Shown: piece after piece, positions 26,554 through 35,379 of the stretch
How the letters are laid out: the number at the start of each line of letters is the position of its first letter
How positions within the stretch are numbered: position 1 is the stretch's first letter
Assembly: GCA_044225015.1 (NCBI GenBank)
Contig: JBGAJG010000006.1
Span: 186,001-250,000 of the forward strand
DNA length: 64,000 bases
Reading direction: 5' to 3'
Source of the DNA: Pollutibacter sp044225015
GTDB lineage: Bacteria > Bacteroidota > Bacteroidia > Chitinophagales > Chitinophagaceae
Position numbers and translations under genes: made by a program
Notes under the pieces: model-generated
Databases searched by the model: none
What the model was told of the DNA's origin: nothing
The model's input: only the letters and a program-made list of their open reading frames with translations

Positions 26554-26907
26554 TTAGAAATTAAGACCACCTTCACGGGCACCTTCTGCAACCGCTTTCA
26601 CGCGGCCATGGTAAAGGTATCCACCACGATCAAACACCACTGTTTCAACGCCCAGTTCTTTCGCTTTCCTGGCGATGGCCTGGCCTACGAGTTTAGACTT
26701 TTCTGTCTTGTTTACTTTCTGTGCCAGGATGTCTTTTTCCCTGCTGGAAGCACCGCCGAGGGTTACGCCGTTAACATCGTCAATCAGCTGCGCATAGATG
26801 TCGCTATTGCTCCTGAAGATGCTCAGCCTGGGCCTTTGCGCCGTTCCAGAGATCTTGTTACGAACCCTGAACCTGATATTTTGTCTCCTGAGAACTTTCG
26901 TGTTCAT
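26554..26907 (-). CDS. rplR: 50S ribosomal protein L18
   Basis: 117 aa. 5S rRNA-binding protein: RRQNIRFRVRNKISGTAQRPRLSIFRSN at the N-terminus and VVFDRGGYLYHGRVKAVAEGAREGGL at the C-terminus are family hallmarks. Sits 26 bp before rpsE and 96 bp after rplF. Confidence 0.97.
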   Translation of the reverse strand: MNTKVLRRQNIRFRVRNKISGTAQRPRLSIFRSNSDIYAQLIDDVNGVTLGGASSREKDILAQKVNKTEKSKLVGQAIARKAKELGVETVVFDRGGYLYHGRVKAVAEGAREGGLNF

Positions 26908-26957
26908 AATCTTTTGTTTTATCAGTCCTGATACTGCCAGGACCCTTTATCCAATTA

Positions 26958-27006
26958 GCTATTGTATTTCATTACCGCATTACCGCACTACCGCATTCCC
27001 ACATTA
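26958..27006. repeat. ATTACCGC-type array between rplF and rplR
   Basis: Units ATTACCGC, ATTACCGC, ACTACCGC, ATTCCCAC, ATTAC lie directly after the rplF stop, inside the ribosomal operon. Confidence 0.75.
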
Positions 27007-27558
27007 CTTACCAGCTGCTTTACCAGCCTTCCTGCGGATGTATTCACCTTTATACTTCACACCCTTTCCTTTGTAAGGCTCTGGCTTACGGAGGCTGCGG
27101 ATCTTCGCAGCAACCTGACCCAGCAGTTGCTTATCAGTGCCTTCCAGAAAAATGCGCGGGTTATCACCCTTCTCCTGTGTAGTAGCTACTTTAAGCTCCT
27201 TAGGTACTTCAATCACAATATTGTGAGAATAACCAAGGGAAAGATCCAGCAGGTTGCCCTGGTTGGATGCTTTATAACCCACACCCACCAGTTCCAGTTC
27301 TTTCTTAAATCCTTCCGTTACACCCTTCACCATGTTCGCAACCAGGGCGCGGTATAAACCGTGCATGGCGCGGTGACGGATCTGGTCTGTAGGCCTGGTG
27401 AAATTCACCTTACCTTCTGCCACTTCTACTTTAATATCACGGTCAATGGCTTCTTTCAGTTCACCTTTAGGGCCTTTCACCGTAACTACATTATCGCCTC
27501 CTACTGTTACGGTAACACCGTTGGGAACTGCGATGGGAGCTTTACCTATACGAGACAT
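27004..27558 (-). CDS. rplF: 50S ribosomal protein L6
   Basis: 184 aa. MSRIGKAPIAVPNGVTVTV opens the protein; RHRAMHGLYRALVANMVKGVTEGF and the C-terminal RKPEPYKGKGVKYKGEYIRRKAGK are diagnostic. Its stop codon abuts the tandem array described above. Confidence 0.97.
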   Translation of the reverse strand: MSRIGKAPIAVPNGVTVTVGGDNVVTVKGPKGELKEAIDRDIKVEVAEGKVNFTRPTDQIRHRAMHGLYRALVANMVKGVTEGFKKELELVGVGYKASNQGNLLDLSLGYSHNIVIEVPKELKVATTQEKGDNPRIFLEGTDKQLLGQVAAKIRSLRKPEPYKGKGVKYKGEYIRRKAGKAAGK

Positions 27559-27694
27559 ATTTGTTTGTTTTTCCCTGACCGGTCAGCCGGCGTATAGACC
27601 AGGCTTAATGTATCAGGGCAATTAAAAATCAAAATCTAAAAACTAAGTAGTAAGGAATGTCAAAATCCAGCTTGCTGTTTTTGACTTTGCCTTT

Positions 27695-28093
27695 CTAATA
27701 AACGTAGCAAAGAACTTCACCACCCACATTCTGTGCCTTGGCATCCTTATCTGTCATCACTCCTTTAGAAGTAGATACGATGGCAACACCCAGACCGTTC
27801 TTCACACGGCGGAATTCGCTGGGGCTGGCATATTGCCTAAGACCCGGACGGCTGATCCTCTCCAGTGTTTTGATAGCTGGCTCTTTGGTAGAAGCGTCAT
27901 ATTTCAACGCTATCTTGATCACACCCTGCTTGGAATCATCTTCGAATTTATATTTCAGGATATAACCCTGTGCATATAAGATCTCAGTGATACGCTTTTT
28001 CAGGTTGGAAGCCGGTATCTCAACGATACGGTGACCCGCCATCTGCGCATTACGGATTCTGGTCAGGAAATCTGCTATGGGATCTGTAATCAT
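27695..28093 (-). CDS. rpsH: 30S ribosomal protein S8
   Basis: 132 aa. MITDPIADFLTRIRNAQMAGH and the C-terminal VKNGLGVAIVSTSKGVMTDKDA are typical. In enterobacteria S8 represses the spc operon; whether this holds here is unknown. A 136-nt gap follows it before rplF, without an array. Confidence 0.97.
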   Translation of the reverse strand: MITDPIADFLTRIRNAQMAGHRIVEIPASNLKKRITEILYAQGYILKYKFEDDSKQGVIKIALKYDASTKEPAIKTLERISRPGLRQYASPSEFRRVKNGLGVAIVSTSKGVMTDKDAKAQNVGGEVLCYVY

Positions 28094-28138
28094 AATATTT
28101 TATACTTGTCAGTTATTCAAAAATTTCACGCAACTGAA

Positions 28139-28408
28139 TTACCAGCTTGCTTTTTTCACTCCCGGGATCTTTCCCATAAGTGCCATGTCACGGAAGGTCA
28201 CCCTTGACACGCCGAAATAGCGCATATATCCACGGGGACGGCCTGTAAGCTGGCACCTGTTGTGCAGGCGAACCTTAGAAGAGTTCTTTGGCAGTTGATC
28301 CAGGGCAGCCCAGTCTCCAGCTGCTTTCAGGGCAGCACGCTTTTCTGCGTACTTGTCCACCATTTTCTGCCTTTTCAGTTCCCTGGCCTTTACTGATGTT
28401 TTAGCCAT
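28139..28408 (-). CDS. rpsN: 30S ribosomal protein S14 (long, zinc-free type)
   Basis: 89 aa. Long C-minus form: only one Cys (RCQLTGRPRGYMRYFGVSR) and therefore no zinc site of the CxxC type. Placed between rplE and rpsH as is normal. Confidence 0.96.
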   Translation of the reverse strand: MAKTSVKARELKRQKMVDKYAEKRAALKAAGDWAALDQLPKNSSKVRLHNRCQLTGRPRGYMRYFGVSRVTFRDMALMGKIPGVKKASW

Positions 28409-28428
28409 TGTTCGTTTTTATTTTGTGT

Positions 28429-29004
28429 TTAGACTTTCTCTTTTCTGATGTCACGGAAAGGCATACCCAGCTCTTTCAGCAGTTCATATGCTTCTTCGTT
28501 AGTTTGTGCTGTAGTAACGAAGGTGATATCCATACCGGTGATCTTACTCGTTTTATCGATATCGATCTCGGGGAAAATGATCTGTTCTGTGATACCCAGG
28601 GTATAGTTACCACGGCCATCAAATGCCTTCTCATTAACACCTTTGAAGTCACGCACGCGGGGCAGTGATGCAGAGAGTAGCCTGTCCAGGAATTCGTACA
28701 TCTTCACACCCCTCAGCGTCACACGGGCTCCAATAGGCATTCCCTTACGAAGTTTGAAGTTCGAGATATCCTTTTTGGATGTAGTGGCTACTGCTTTCTG
28801 ACCGGTAATGGTAGTAAGCTCGTCCACGGTGATATCAATGAGCTTTTTATCAGCCACCGCACCGTTCACACCCCTGTTGAGGCAGATCTTGGTGAGCTTC
28901 GGTGTTTGCATCACGCTCTTATAGTTGAATTTCTTTTGCAGTGCAGGCACCACATCGTCCTGGTACTTCTTCTGCAATCTCGGCGTATATGTTGCTGTTT
29001 TCAT
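28429..29004 (-). CDS. rplE: 50S ribosomal protein L5
   Basis: 191 aa. Binds 5S rRNA. LTKICLNRGVNGAVADKKLID, RGVKMYEFLDRLLSASLPRVRDF and GNYTLGITEQIIFPEIDIDK are family sequences. Start overlaps the rplX stop by 1 bp. Confidence 0.97.
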   Translation of the reverse strand: MKTATYTPRLQKKYQDDVVPALQKKFNYKSVMQTPKLTKICLNRGVNGAVADKKLIDITVDELTTITGQKAVATTSKKDISNFKLRKGMPIGARVTLRGVKMYEFLDRLLSASLPRVRDFKGVNEKAFDGRGNYTLGITEQIIFPEIDIDKTSKITGMDITFVTTAQTNEEAYELLKELGMPFRDIRKEKV

Positions 29005-29342
29005 TATTTAATAACCTCCCCTGATTTTTTAGAAACACGTACTAATTTGCCATTCTCGCGGGTACGCTTTACTTTGGTGGGTTCGCTTTTCTTGGCATCC
29101 CACAGCATCACATTGCTGATGTGCACGGGTGCTTCCTTCTTTACCAGACCACCCTTGGTGTTCTGTGCAGAAGGCTTGGTGTGGCGTGTGATAATGTTTA
29201 CACCTTCCACCAGGACCTTAGCATCATCCGGATATACCTCCAGCACTTTGCGAGGCTTCTTCAAATCCTTATCATCACCGGTGATCACCACTACGGAGTC
29301 ACCTTTCTTGATATTGAACTTGGCTTTGAATCTGTTGCTCAT
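29004..29342 (-). CDS. rplX: 50S ribosomal protein L24
   Basis: 112 aa. KFNIKKGDSVVVITGDDKDLKKPRKVLEV is the KOW motif region (KKGDxVxVxxGxxKG type); GVNIITRHTKPSAQNTKGG follows. Early assembly protein of the large subunit. Confidence 0.96.
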   Translation of the reverse strand: MSNRFKAKFNIKKGDSVVVITGDDKDLKKPRKVLEVYPDDAKVLVEGVNIITRHTKPSAQNTKGGLVKKEAPVHISNVMLWDAKKSEPTKVKRTRENGKLVRVSKKSGEVIK

Positions 29343-29388
29343 GATTGACTATTGTTTTATTCTCCTGCGAGAATGGATTGTTAGTTGA

Positions 29389-29757
29389 TTAAAGTACTTC
29401 GGGGGCCAGTGAAATAATCTTCATATAACCTTTATCCCTGAGTTCCCTGGCTACAGGGCCAAAGATGCGCGTTCCGCGGGGCTCGTCAGACTGGTTCAAC
29501 AATACCACCGCATTGTCGTCAAAACGGATGTAAGAACCGTCTTTCCTGCGCAGCTTGTTTTTTGTACGGACGATAACCGCCTTGGTCACTGTACCTTTCT
29601 TGATACCACCTGCGGGGATCGCGTCTTTTACGGACACAACAATCTTGTCTCCGATCTTGGCGTAATCCTGACCGCTGTTTCCGAGTACACGGATACAGAG
29701 TACTTCCTTGGCGCCGCTGTTATCAGCTACATTGAGCCTGCTTTCCTGCTGAATCAT
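29389..29757 (-). CDS. rplN: 50S ribosomal protein L14
   Basis: 122 aa from ATG 29757 (MIQQESRLNVADNSGAKEV), the standard N-terminus; a frame starting 11 codons earlier is not typical of L14. IGDKIVVSVKDAIPAGGIKKG and RIFGPVARELRDKGYMKIISLAPEVL complete the match. Confidence 0.97.
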   Translation of the reverse strand: MIQQESRLNVADNSGAKEVLCIRVLGNSGQDYAKIGDKIVVSVKDAIPAGGIKKGTVTKAVIVRTKNKLRRKDGSYIRFDDNAVVLLNQSDEPRGTRIFGPVARELRDKGYMKIISLAPEVL

Positions 29758-29825
29758 TTTTATATACTTTGTGTCCCGCCTTCGGGACAATTAACACTAT
29801 TATTATTCAAAGGCTTACCGCCGGA

Positions 29826-30083
29826 TTATTTCGCTTTCTCCACAATCTCCACCAGCGTCCAACGCTTCGTCTTGCTCAGTGGACGTGTTTCCATGATCTT
29901 CACCACATCGCCAGGACCCGCCTCACTCTTCTCATCGTGCGCATGAAACTTGGTGGTCTTCTTTACGAACTTACCGTAGATAGGGTGCTTTACTTTCCTC
30001 TCCACAGCAACGGTAATGGTTTTGGTCATCTTGTTGCTGCTGACCACCCCGGTCTTCGTTTTACGTAATTTTCTTTCAGACAT
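29826..30083 (-). CDS. rpsQ: 30S ribosomal protein S17
   Basis: 85 aa from ATG 30083 (MSERKLRKTKTGVVSSNKM), the usual Bacteroidota start; the frame is open 13 codons further. KMTKTITVAVERKVKHPIYGKFV and GDVVKIMETRPLSKTKRW are diagnostic. Confidence 0.96.
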   Translation of the reverse strand: MSERKLRKTKTGVVSSNKMTKTITVAVERKVKHPIYGKFVKKTTKFHAHDEKSEAGPGDVVKIMETRPLSKTKRWTLVEIVEKAK

Positions 30084-30148
30084 TTTTGATCTTTTAACTT
30101 TTCCGGCCGTATGTACAGCCATAATTTTTATTAATGGTCCAGCTCCCC

Positions 30149-30349
30149 TTACTTCTTCTTATTCAATTCAGTTTTCAGCCTGGCAATATCCTTGCGGAGC
30201 TGCCTGATGGTCATCGGGTTCTCCAGGGGAGAAACACCATGTGCAAACTGCAGCTTCTTCAGACGCTGCTCGTCTTCCTGGATCCTCGCTTTGAGGTCCT
30301 GTGCATTCATCCCCGCGAGGCTGGTCAGAAATTCGATCTTCTTTGACAT
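30149..30349 (-). CDS. rpmC: 50S ribosomal protein L29
   Basis: 66 aa. Helical hairpin protein near the exit tunnel. SKKIEFLTSLAGMNAQDLKARIQED and NPMTIRQLRKDIARLKTELNKK fit the family. Between rplP and rpsQ. Confidence 0.95.
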   Translation of the reverse strand: MSKKIEFLTSLAGMNAQDLKARIQEDEQRLKKLQFAHGVSPLENPMTIRQLRKDIARLKTELNKKK

Positions 30350-30375
30350 CTTATTCAGTTGTTTTCGATGATTAA

Positions 30376-30789
30376 TTAAGCATCCCGACGGATGATGAAC
30401 TTAGTTTTGATCGGAAGCTTCGCTGCTGCCAGCTCCATGGCTTCCTTAGCCACCTGCGCTGTAACGCCATCGGCTTCAAAAATGATCCTTCCGGGTTCTA
30501 CTACAGCTGCCCAATACTCAGGATTACCTTTACCCTTACCCATCCTTACCTCGGCTGGTTTGCGGGTGATCGGTTTATCCGGGAATACCCTGATCCACAC
30601 ATTACCTTCACGCTTCATGGCACGGGTCATCGCCTGGCGCGCTGCCTCAATCTGGCGGTTGGTGAGCCAGATGGGCTCAAGTGCCTTCAGGCCAAAGGTT
30701 CCAAAAGACAGCGTAGTACCCCTCTTGGCTACCTCCCTGATCCTGCCTTTCTGCGCCTTCCTGTGCTTCGTTCTTTTCGGTTGTAACAT
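30376..30789 (-). CDS. rplP: 50S ribosomal protein L16
   Basis: 137 aa. MLQPKRTKHRKAQKGR, FGTFGLKALEPIWLTNRQIEAARQAMTR and RMGKGKGNPEYWAAVVEPGRI are diagnostic. Sits at the central protuberance near the A site. Confidence 0.97.
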   Translation of the reverse strand: MLQPKRTKHRKAQKGRIREVAKRGTTLSFGTFGLKALEPIWLTNRQIEAARQAMTRAMKREGNVWIRVFPDKPITRKPAEVRMGKGKGNPEYWAAVVEPGRIIFEADGVTAQVAKEAMELAAAKLPIKTKFIIRRDA

Positions 30790-30815
30790 GATCTTATGAT
30801 TGTGATCTTAGTTCT

Positions 30816-30862
30816 TAATTTTTATAATCTAAACCCTATCTCTAAACCCTATCTCTTATTAT
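30816..30862. repeat. Two-copy direct repeat (CTAAACCCTATCT) between rpsC and rplP
   Basis: TAAACCCTATCTC is repeated at a 14-nt interval in the 59-nt gap and runs up to the rpsC stop. Similar CCCTA-type repeats are seen at 48.2 kb. The period differs from the 8-nt arrays. Confidence 0.55.
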
Positions 30863-31634
30863 CTCTCCTGTCACCACCACGCCTGTCTCCACCACCACGG
30901 TTATCGCGGCCTCCACGGTCACCACCACGGTGATCATCACGCCTCTCCCTCCTGTCGCTCACCTCACTCTTACCACCTACAAAATTGGGGTTCAGGTCGC
31001 GCTTGGTCAGTACTTCACCTTTACAGATCCATACTTTGATACCGATCTTTCCATAAACAGTCAGTGCAAATACAGAAGCGTAATCAATATCCATACGATA
31101 AGTATGCAGGGGAACACGTCCTGATTTGATCTCTTCCGTACGTGCGATCTCAGCACCACCCAAACGGCCACTCACCTTGATCTTGATACCTTCAGCACCC
31201 ATACGGAGTGAAGAAGCTATCGCCATCTTGATCGCACGTTTGTAGTTGATACGGTTCTCGATCTGCTTCGCGATGGTATCTCCCACGATGTTGGCATCCA
31301 GTTCAGGACGGCGGATCTCCAGGATGTTGATCTGCACATCATCCTTACCCGTGAGCTTCTTCAGCTCTTCCTTGATACGGTCTACTTCATTACCGCCCTT
31401 ACCAATGATGATACCGGGCTTGGAAGTATGGATGGTTACGATGAGTTTATTTAATGTCCTCTCGATAACGATCTTGGCGATGCCACCTTTGTTGATACGG
31501 GCAGTCAGGTAGGTGCGGATCTTATGATCCTCGATGAGCTTTACGGAATAATCCTTCTTATTACCGTACCAGTTGCTCTCCCATCCACGGATGATACCTA
31601 ACCTGTTACCAATTGGATTCGTTTTCTGACCCAT
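30849..31634 (-). CDS. rpsC: 30S ribosomal protein S3 with RGG-rich C-terminal tail
   Basis: 261 aa. N-terminal MGQKTNPIGNRLGIIRGWESNWYG, KH-domain GKGGNEVDRIKEELKK, and C-terminal S3 domain SGRLGGAEIARTEEIKSGRVPLHT. After about residue 225 it continues with a low-complexity tail rich in Arg, Gly and Asp with several RGG triplets. S3 lines the mRNA entry channel and helps unwind mRNA; the tail would extend from that site. Ordered between rplV and rplP. Confidence 0.96.
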   Translation of the reverse strand: MGQKTNPIGNRLGIIRGWESNWYGNKKDYSVKLIEDHKIRTYLTARINKGGIAKIVIERTLNKLIVTIHTSKPGIIIGKGGNEVDRIKEELKKLTGKDDVQINILEIRRPELDANIVGDTIAKQIENRINYKRAIKMAIASSLRMGAEGIKIKVSGRLGGAEIARTEEIKSGRVPLHTYRMDIDYASVFALTVYGKIGIKVWICKGEVLTKRDLNPNFVGGKSEVSDRRERRDDHRGGDRGGRDNRGGGDRRGGDRRDNKR

Positions 31635-31656
31635 GTATAGAATTTGAAAATGTTAT

Positions 31657-31995
31657 TTATTGTTTGGTGTCTACGATCACGGTTACATGATTGCTGCGTT
31701 TGCGCATCCTGTAGGCACGACCCTGAGGAGCAGGCAACATACGTTTGATGGTCCTTGCTCCATCAACGAAGATGGTCTTCACCACCAGGCCGCTTACATC
31801 ACTGCCATCGTTCTTCTGCCTCCAGTTGCTCACGGCAGACATCACCAGCTTACGCAGGGGTGTTGCACTGTGTTGCGGATGATGCTCGAGAAGCGCTACG
31901 GCTTTCTCCACGTCCATGCCGCGGATCTCATCAGCCAGCAGACGCATCTTGCGGGGTGATGTAGGGTAATTTCTGAGTTTTGCTACAGCTTCCAT
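31657..31995 (-). CDS. rplV: 50S ribosomal protein L22
   Basis: 112 aa. LRNYPTSPRKMRLLADEIRGMDVEKAVALL and KTIFVDGARTIKRMLPAPQGRAYRMRKRSNH (the exit-tunnel loop) identify it. Confidence 0.97.
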   Translation of the reverse strand: MEAVAKLRNYPTSPRKMRLLADEIRGMDVEKAVALLEHHPQHSATPLRKLVMSAVSNWRQKNDGSDVSGLVVKTIFVDGARTIKRMLPAPQGRAYRMRKRSNHVTVIVDTKQ

Positions 31996-32033
31996 GTTTT
32001 CAATTCGTTTATGATATCCCTTGCGGGCTCTGA

Positions 32034-32303
32034 TTATACTTTCTTGCTGGAATGTCCTTTGAAGTTCCTTGTAGGTGCAAATTCACCAAGCTTATGACCA
32101 ACCATGAATTCCGTTACATACACGGGGATGAACTTATTGCCATTATGTACGGCAAAAGTGTGACCCACGAAATCCGGGATGATGGTGCTGCGCCTGCTCC
32201 AGGTCTTCACCACGCCCCTTTTGGATTTGCCTTCATTCATCGCTACGATCTTCTTCTCGAGTTTCGCGCTTACGTAAGGACCTTTTTTTATTGAACGAGC
32301 CAT
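32034..32303 (-). CDS. rpsS: 30S ribosomal protein S19
   Basis: 89 aa. MARSIKKGPYVSAKLEKKI, VKTWSRRSTIIPDFVGHTFAVHNG and HKLGEFAPTRNFKGHSSKK are typical. Between rplB and rplV. Confidence 0.97.
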   Translation of the reverse strand: MARSIKKGPYVSAKLEKKIVAMNEGKSKRGVVKTWSRRSTIIPDFVGHTFAVHNGNKFIPVYVTEFMVGHKLGEFAPTRNFKGHSSKKV

Positions 32304-32337
32304 ATTATGCTAATGTGTTAATTAGTAAATGCGGTAA

Positions 32338-33177
32338 TTATTTAGCGAGTTTTTTACCATTCTTCCTTTGCAGGATCAGCTTATCACTGCCCTTGCCCTT
32401 GGTCCTGGTCTTCTCACCCTTAGCGTACTTACCTGTACGGCTCCTTGGGTGACCACCTGAAGATTTACCTTCACCACCACCCATCGGGTGATCTACAGGG
32501 TTCATAGCCACACCACGGTTACGGGGACGGATGCCCTTCCACCTGTTCCGGCCGGCCTTACCCATGCTCTCCAGGTTATGGTCTGAATTAGATACCACAC
32601 CCACCGTAGCAAAGCAATTGATCAGCACTTTCCTCAATTCACCAGAAGGCATTTTCAGTACCGCATATTTCTCTTCCTTATTGGTCAGCTGGGCAGAAGC
32701 ACCTGCACTGCGGGAGATCTTACCACCCTGACCAGGCTGCATTTCAATATTATGCACATTGGTACCCAGTGGCATATTCTTCAGCATCAGGGCGTTTCCG
32801 ATTTCCGGAGCCACCTCATCACCACTGATCACGGTCATGCCTACCTGAAGACCCTGGGGTGCCAGGATATATCGCTTCTCACCATCAGTATAATTCAGCA
32901 GCGCGATGAAGGCAGTCCTGTTAGGATCGTACTCGATGGTAGCCACGGTAGCAGGAATATTCTTCTTGTTACGCTTGAAATCAATCACACGGTACATCTT
33001 CTTGTTACCACCGCCAATGTAGCGCATAGCCCTGCGGCCCTGTACGTTACGGCCACCGGTACCAGACTTCTTCTCCACCAGGGTTTTCTCCGGTGTGTCT
33101 GTAGTGATCTCGGCGTATGCATTACCAATCCTCCAGCGAGTACCTGCGGTGATTGGTTTGAATTTCTTAAGTGCCAT
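32338..33177 (-). CDS. rplB: 50S ribosomal protein L2
   Basis: 279 aa. Central large-subunit protein near the peptidyl-transferase centre. MALKKFKPITAGTRW, GRNVQGRRAMRYIGGGNKKMYR, and the C-terminal block GVAMNPVDHPMGGGEGKSSGGHP with the conserved His are diagnostic. Confidence 0.97.
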   Translation of the reverse strand: MALKKFKPITAGTRWRIGNAYAEITTDTPEKTLVEKKSGTGGRNVQGRRAMRYIGGGNKKMYRVIDFKRNKKNIPATVATIEYDPNRTAFIALLNYTDGEKRYILAPQGLQVGMTVISGDEVAPEIGNALMLKNMPLGTNVHNIEMQPGQGGKISRSAGASAQLTNKEEKYAVLKMPSGELRKVLINCFATVGVVSNSDHNLESMGKAGRNRWKGIRPRNRGVAMNPVDHPMGGGEGKSSGGHPRSRTGKYAKGEKTRTKGKGSDKLILQRKNGKKLAK

Positions 33178-33214
33178 AGTTTATTGCAATATTTGCGGCC
33201 TTGCCGGCCATTCA

Positions 33215-33514
33215 TTAAATATTTGAATACAGATCGATGCTCTCCCCTTCTGCTACTGTTACGTAGGCTTTCTTGTAAGAGGGTTTACGACCCTGTACAT
33301 AACCTTTCTTGGTGAAGCGGCTCTTGTTCTTTGCAGGAACAACCACCGTTTTCACATCGTCAACACTCACACCATAGAATGTTTGTACAGCATTCTTGAT
33401 CTCGAGTTTGTTGGCTTCTTTTGACACGCGGAAAGCAAATGTCCTGCGCTTCTCCTGAAGTGCGTTAGCCTTCTCGGTGAGTATCGGCTTGATCAGTACG
33501 TCGTTCAGTTTCAT
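33215..33514 (-). CDS. rplW: 50S ribosomal protein L23
   Basis: 99 aa. KLNDVLIKPILTEKANALQEKR and AVQTFYGVSVDDVKTVVVPAKNK match L23, which frames the tunnel exit and docks trigger factor and SRP. Between rplD and rplB. Confidence 0.95.
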   Translation of the reverse strand: MKLNDVLIKPILTEKANALQEKRRTFAFRVSKEANKLEIKNAVQTFYGVSVDDVKTVVVPAKNKSRFTKKGYVQGRKPSYKKAYVTVAEGESIDLYSNI

Positions 33515-33531
33515 TGTTTATACTTTTATGA

Positions 33532-34170
33532 TTACGCAGTTACCGCGTTCTCTTCTTCAGTGAAAATTTTGGCTGCACTCTCCGTGAAAACCAGAACATC
33601 TGCATTTACCAGATCGTAAGTATTCAGGTCAGTCAGCAGCGTAGCAAGTACGGAAGGAATGTTCCTTGAACTCAGGTACAGGTTATCATTGTACTCAGGG
33701 ATCACAAACACCGCTTTCTTGTCAGAAACCTTCAGGCTATCCAGGATGGATGCGAAATCTTTTGTCCTGGGCGTTGCCATGTTCACGTCTTCAACGATCA
33801 TCAGGTTATTCTCCTTCACCTTTGCACTCAGCGCGCTGATCTTGGCGAGGTCTTTCACTTTACGGTTCAATTTGAAATCGTATGCATGGGGCTTAGGGCC
33901 AAACACCGTACCACCACCTTTATACAAAGGGTTACGGATATTACCCTTACGGGCTCCACCGGTACCTTTCTGGCGGTGAAGTTTGCGGCTGGCACCTTTC
34001 ACTTCCGCACGGGTCTTCACCTTGTGCGTACCCTGGCGCTGCGCAGCGAGGTATTGCTTCACAGCCAGATACACCACGTGCTCATTGGGTTCCACGCCGA
34101 AGATTTCATCAGGCAGTTCAATGGTCCTGCCGGTCTTCTCTCCTTTTATATTTAAAACATCTGCTTGCAT
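33532..34170 (-). CDS. rplD: 50S ribosomal protein L4
   Basis: 212 aa. GTHKVKTRAEVKGASRKLHRQKGTGGARKGNIRNPLYKGGGTVFGPKPHAY (tunnel loop, here cited by its core) is diagnostic. In E. coli L4 controls the S10 operon through its leader; no equivalent leader structure is obvious here. Confidence 0.97.
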   Translation of the reverse strand: MQADVLNIKGEKTGRTIELPDEIFGVEPNEHVVYLAVKQYLAAQRQGTHKVKTRAEVKGASRKLHRQKGTGGARKGNIRNPLYKGGGTVFGPKPHAYDFKLNRKVKDLAKISALSAKVKENNLMIVEDVNMATPRTKDFASILDSLKVSDKKAVFVIPEYNDNLYLSSRNIPSVLATLLTDLNTYDLVNADVLVFTESAAKIFTEEENAVTA

Positions 34171-34184
34171 CGTAATCCGTTTTG

Positions 34185-34802
34185 TTATTTCTGAATGTAT
34201 ACAATGGAACCATTGTGACCTGGTACAGAACCATTCACGAGGATGTAATTCTTGTCAGCGAAGATTTTCACCACTTTCAGGCTCTTTACCTTCACCCTGT
34301 CACCGCCCATACGGCCCGCCATACGCATACCTTTGAATACGCGAGATGCGTCAGATGAGTTACCGATAGAACCCGGGGCACGCTGGCGGTCATGCTGACC
34401 ATGTGATTGCTCACCCACACCAGAGAAACCATGGCGCTTAACCACACCCTGGAAACCCTTGCCCTTGGATGTACCTACAACGTCAACTTTATCGCCTTCA
34501 GCGAAAATGTCAACCGTTACGGTGTCACCGGCGTTCTTTTCAATGCTATAATCGCGGAATTCTTTAACGATCTTCTTGGGAGATGAACCTGTCTTGGCGA
34601 AGTGGCCTTTCTCGGCTTCAGTGGAGTGCTTCTCGTTCTTGTCGCCAAATGCTAGCTGGAGGGCGTTGTAACCATCGGTCTCCTTTGTCTTTACCTGGGC
34701 TACAGTACAGGGACCGGCTTCAATGATGGTGCAGGGAGTCTGCTTGCCATCAGGACTGAAGATGCTGGTCATCCCGATTTTCTTTCCGATAATACCTTTC
34801 AT
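34185..34802 (-). CDS. rplC: 50S ribosomal protein L3
   Basis: 205 aa from ATG 34802 (MKGIIGKKIGMTSIFSPDG), the standard N-terminus. The frame stays open 34 codons further to 34904, but that extension has no family likeness. GKGFQGVVKRHGFSGVGEQSHGQHDRQRAPGSIG (glutamine-methylation region) is typical. Confidence 0.97.
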   Translation of the reverse strand: MKGIIGKKIGMTSIFSPDGKQTPCTIIEAGPCTVAQVKTKETDGYNALQLAFGDKNEKHSTEAEKGHFAKTGSSPKKIVKEFRDYSIEKNAGDTVTVDIFAEGDKVDVVGTSKGKGFQGVVKRHGFSGVGEQSHGQHDRQRAPGSIGNSSDASRVFKGMRMAGRMGGDRVKVKSLKVVKIFADKNYILVNGSVPGHNGSIVYIQK

Positions 34803-35065
34803 TTTATTACAGTTTTGCCCCTCCCCGGTTATGAGGACAGTACGGTATGTACCGCTAACTTCAATCCTTGTTTTGCTGCCGACCTTTTCTCTTGTTGCCA
34901 TCACTCAGATGACGGAGAAGTACCAGCAGTAAACAAACCTCGAAGGGCTTGTTCATATTTAATTCCTTCTTTTCAGAAGGTATTGTTGACTTTCAGCGCT
35001 CCTACTTCCCTTCCACAACGCAGAAGAAATTGGGAGATGAATAAAAAGAACTAATGTTCAGGCTA
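34803..35065. other. Gap between rpsJ and rplC
   Basis: This 263-nt stretch inside the S10 operon has an open frame in phase with rplC over part of its length (34803-34904) but no recognisable protein, array or strong hairpin. It would be transcribed from the rpsJ promoter. It may be an untranslated spacer or control region for rplC. Confidence 0.4.
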
Positions 35066-35371
35066 TCAGGCCTTGATCTCAACTTCCACACCGCTGGGCA
35101 GATCCAGCTTACTCAAAGCATCCACCGTACGGGAAGAAGAAGTATAAATGTCCAGCAAACGCTTGTGCGTGCTGAGCTCAAACTGCTCACGGGCTTTCTT
35201 GTTCACGTGGGGTGAACGCAGCACCGTAAAGATTTTCTTCCTTGTGGGCAGAGGAATAGGTCCTGTTACAACCGCACCTGTGCTCCGTACTGTTTTTACG
35301 ATCTTTTCAGCGGATTTGTCCACCAGATTGTGATCGTAAGACTGCAATTTTATCCTGATTCGCTGCGACAT
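35066..35371 (-). CDS. rpsJ: 30S ribosomal protein S10
   Basis: 101 aa. MSQRIRIKLQSYDHNLVDKS, GPIPLPTRKKIFTVLRSPHVNKKAREQFE are diagnostic. First gene of the long leftward S10-spc unit, with its own promoter; a 263-nt gap without a gene separates it from rplC. Confidence 0.97.
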   Translation of the reverse strand: MSQRIRIKLQSYDHNLVDKSAEKIVKTVRSTGAVVTGPIPLPTRKKIFTVLRSPHVNKKAREQFELSTHKRLLDIYTSSSRTVDALSKLDLPSGVEVEIKA

Positions 35372-35379
35372 ATGATTGA

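Noticed and set aside
34803..34904. N-terminal extension of L3 or a separate short ORF
   Set aside because: No similarity to L3, which has a well-defined start at 34802, and no independent coding signs.
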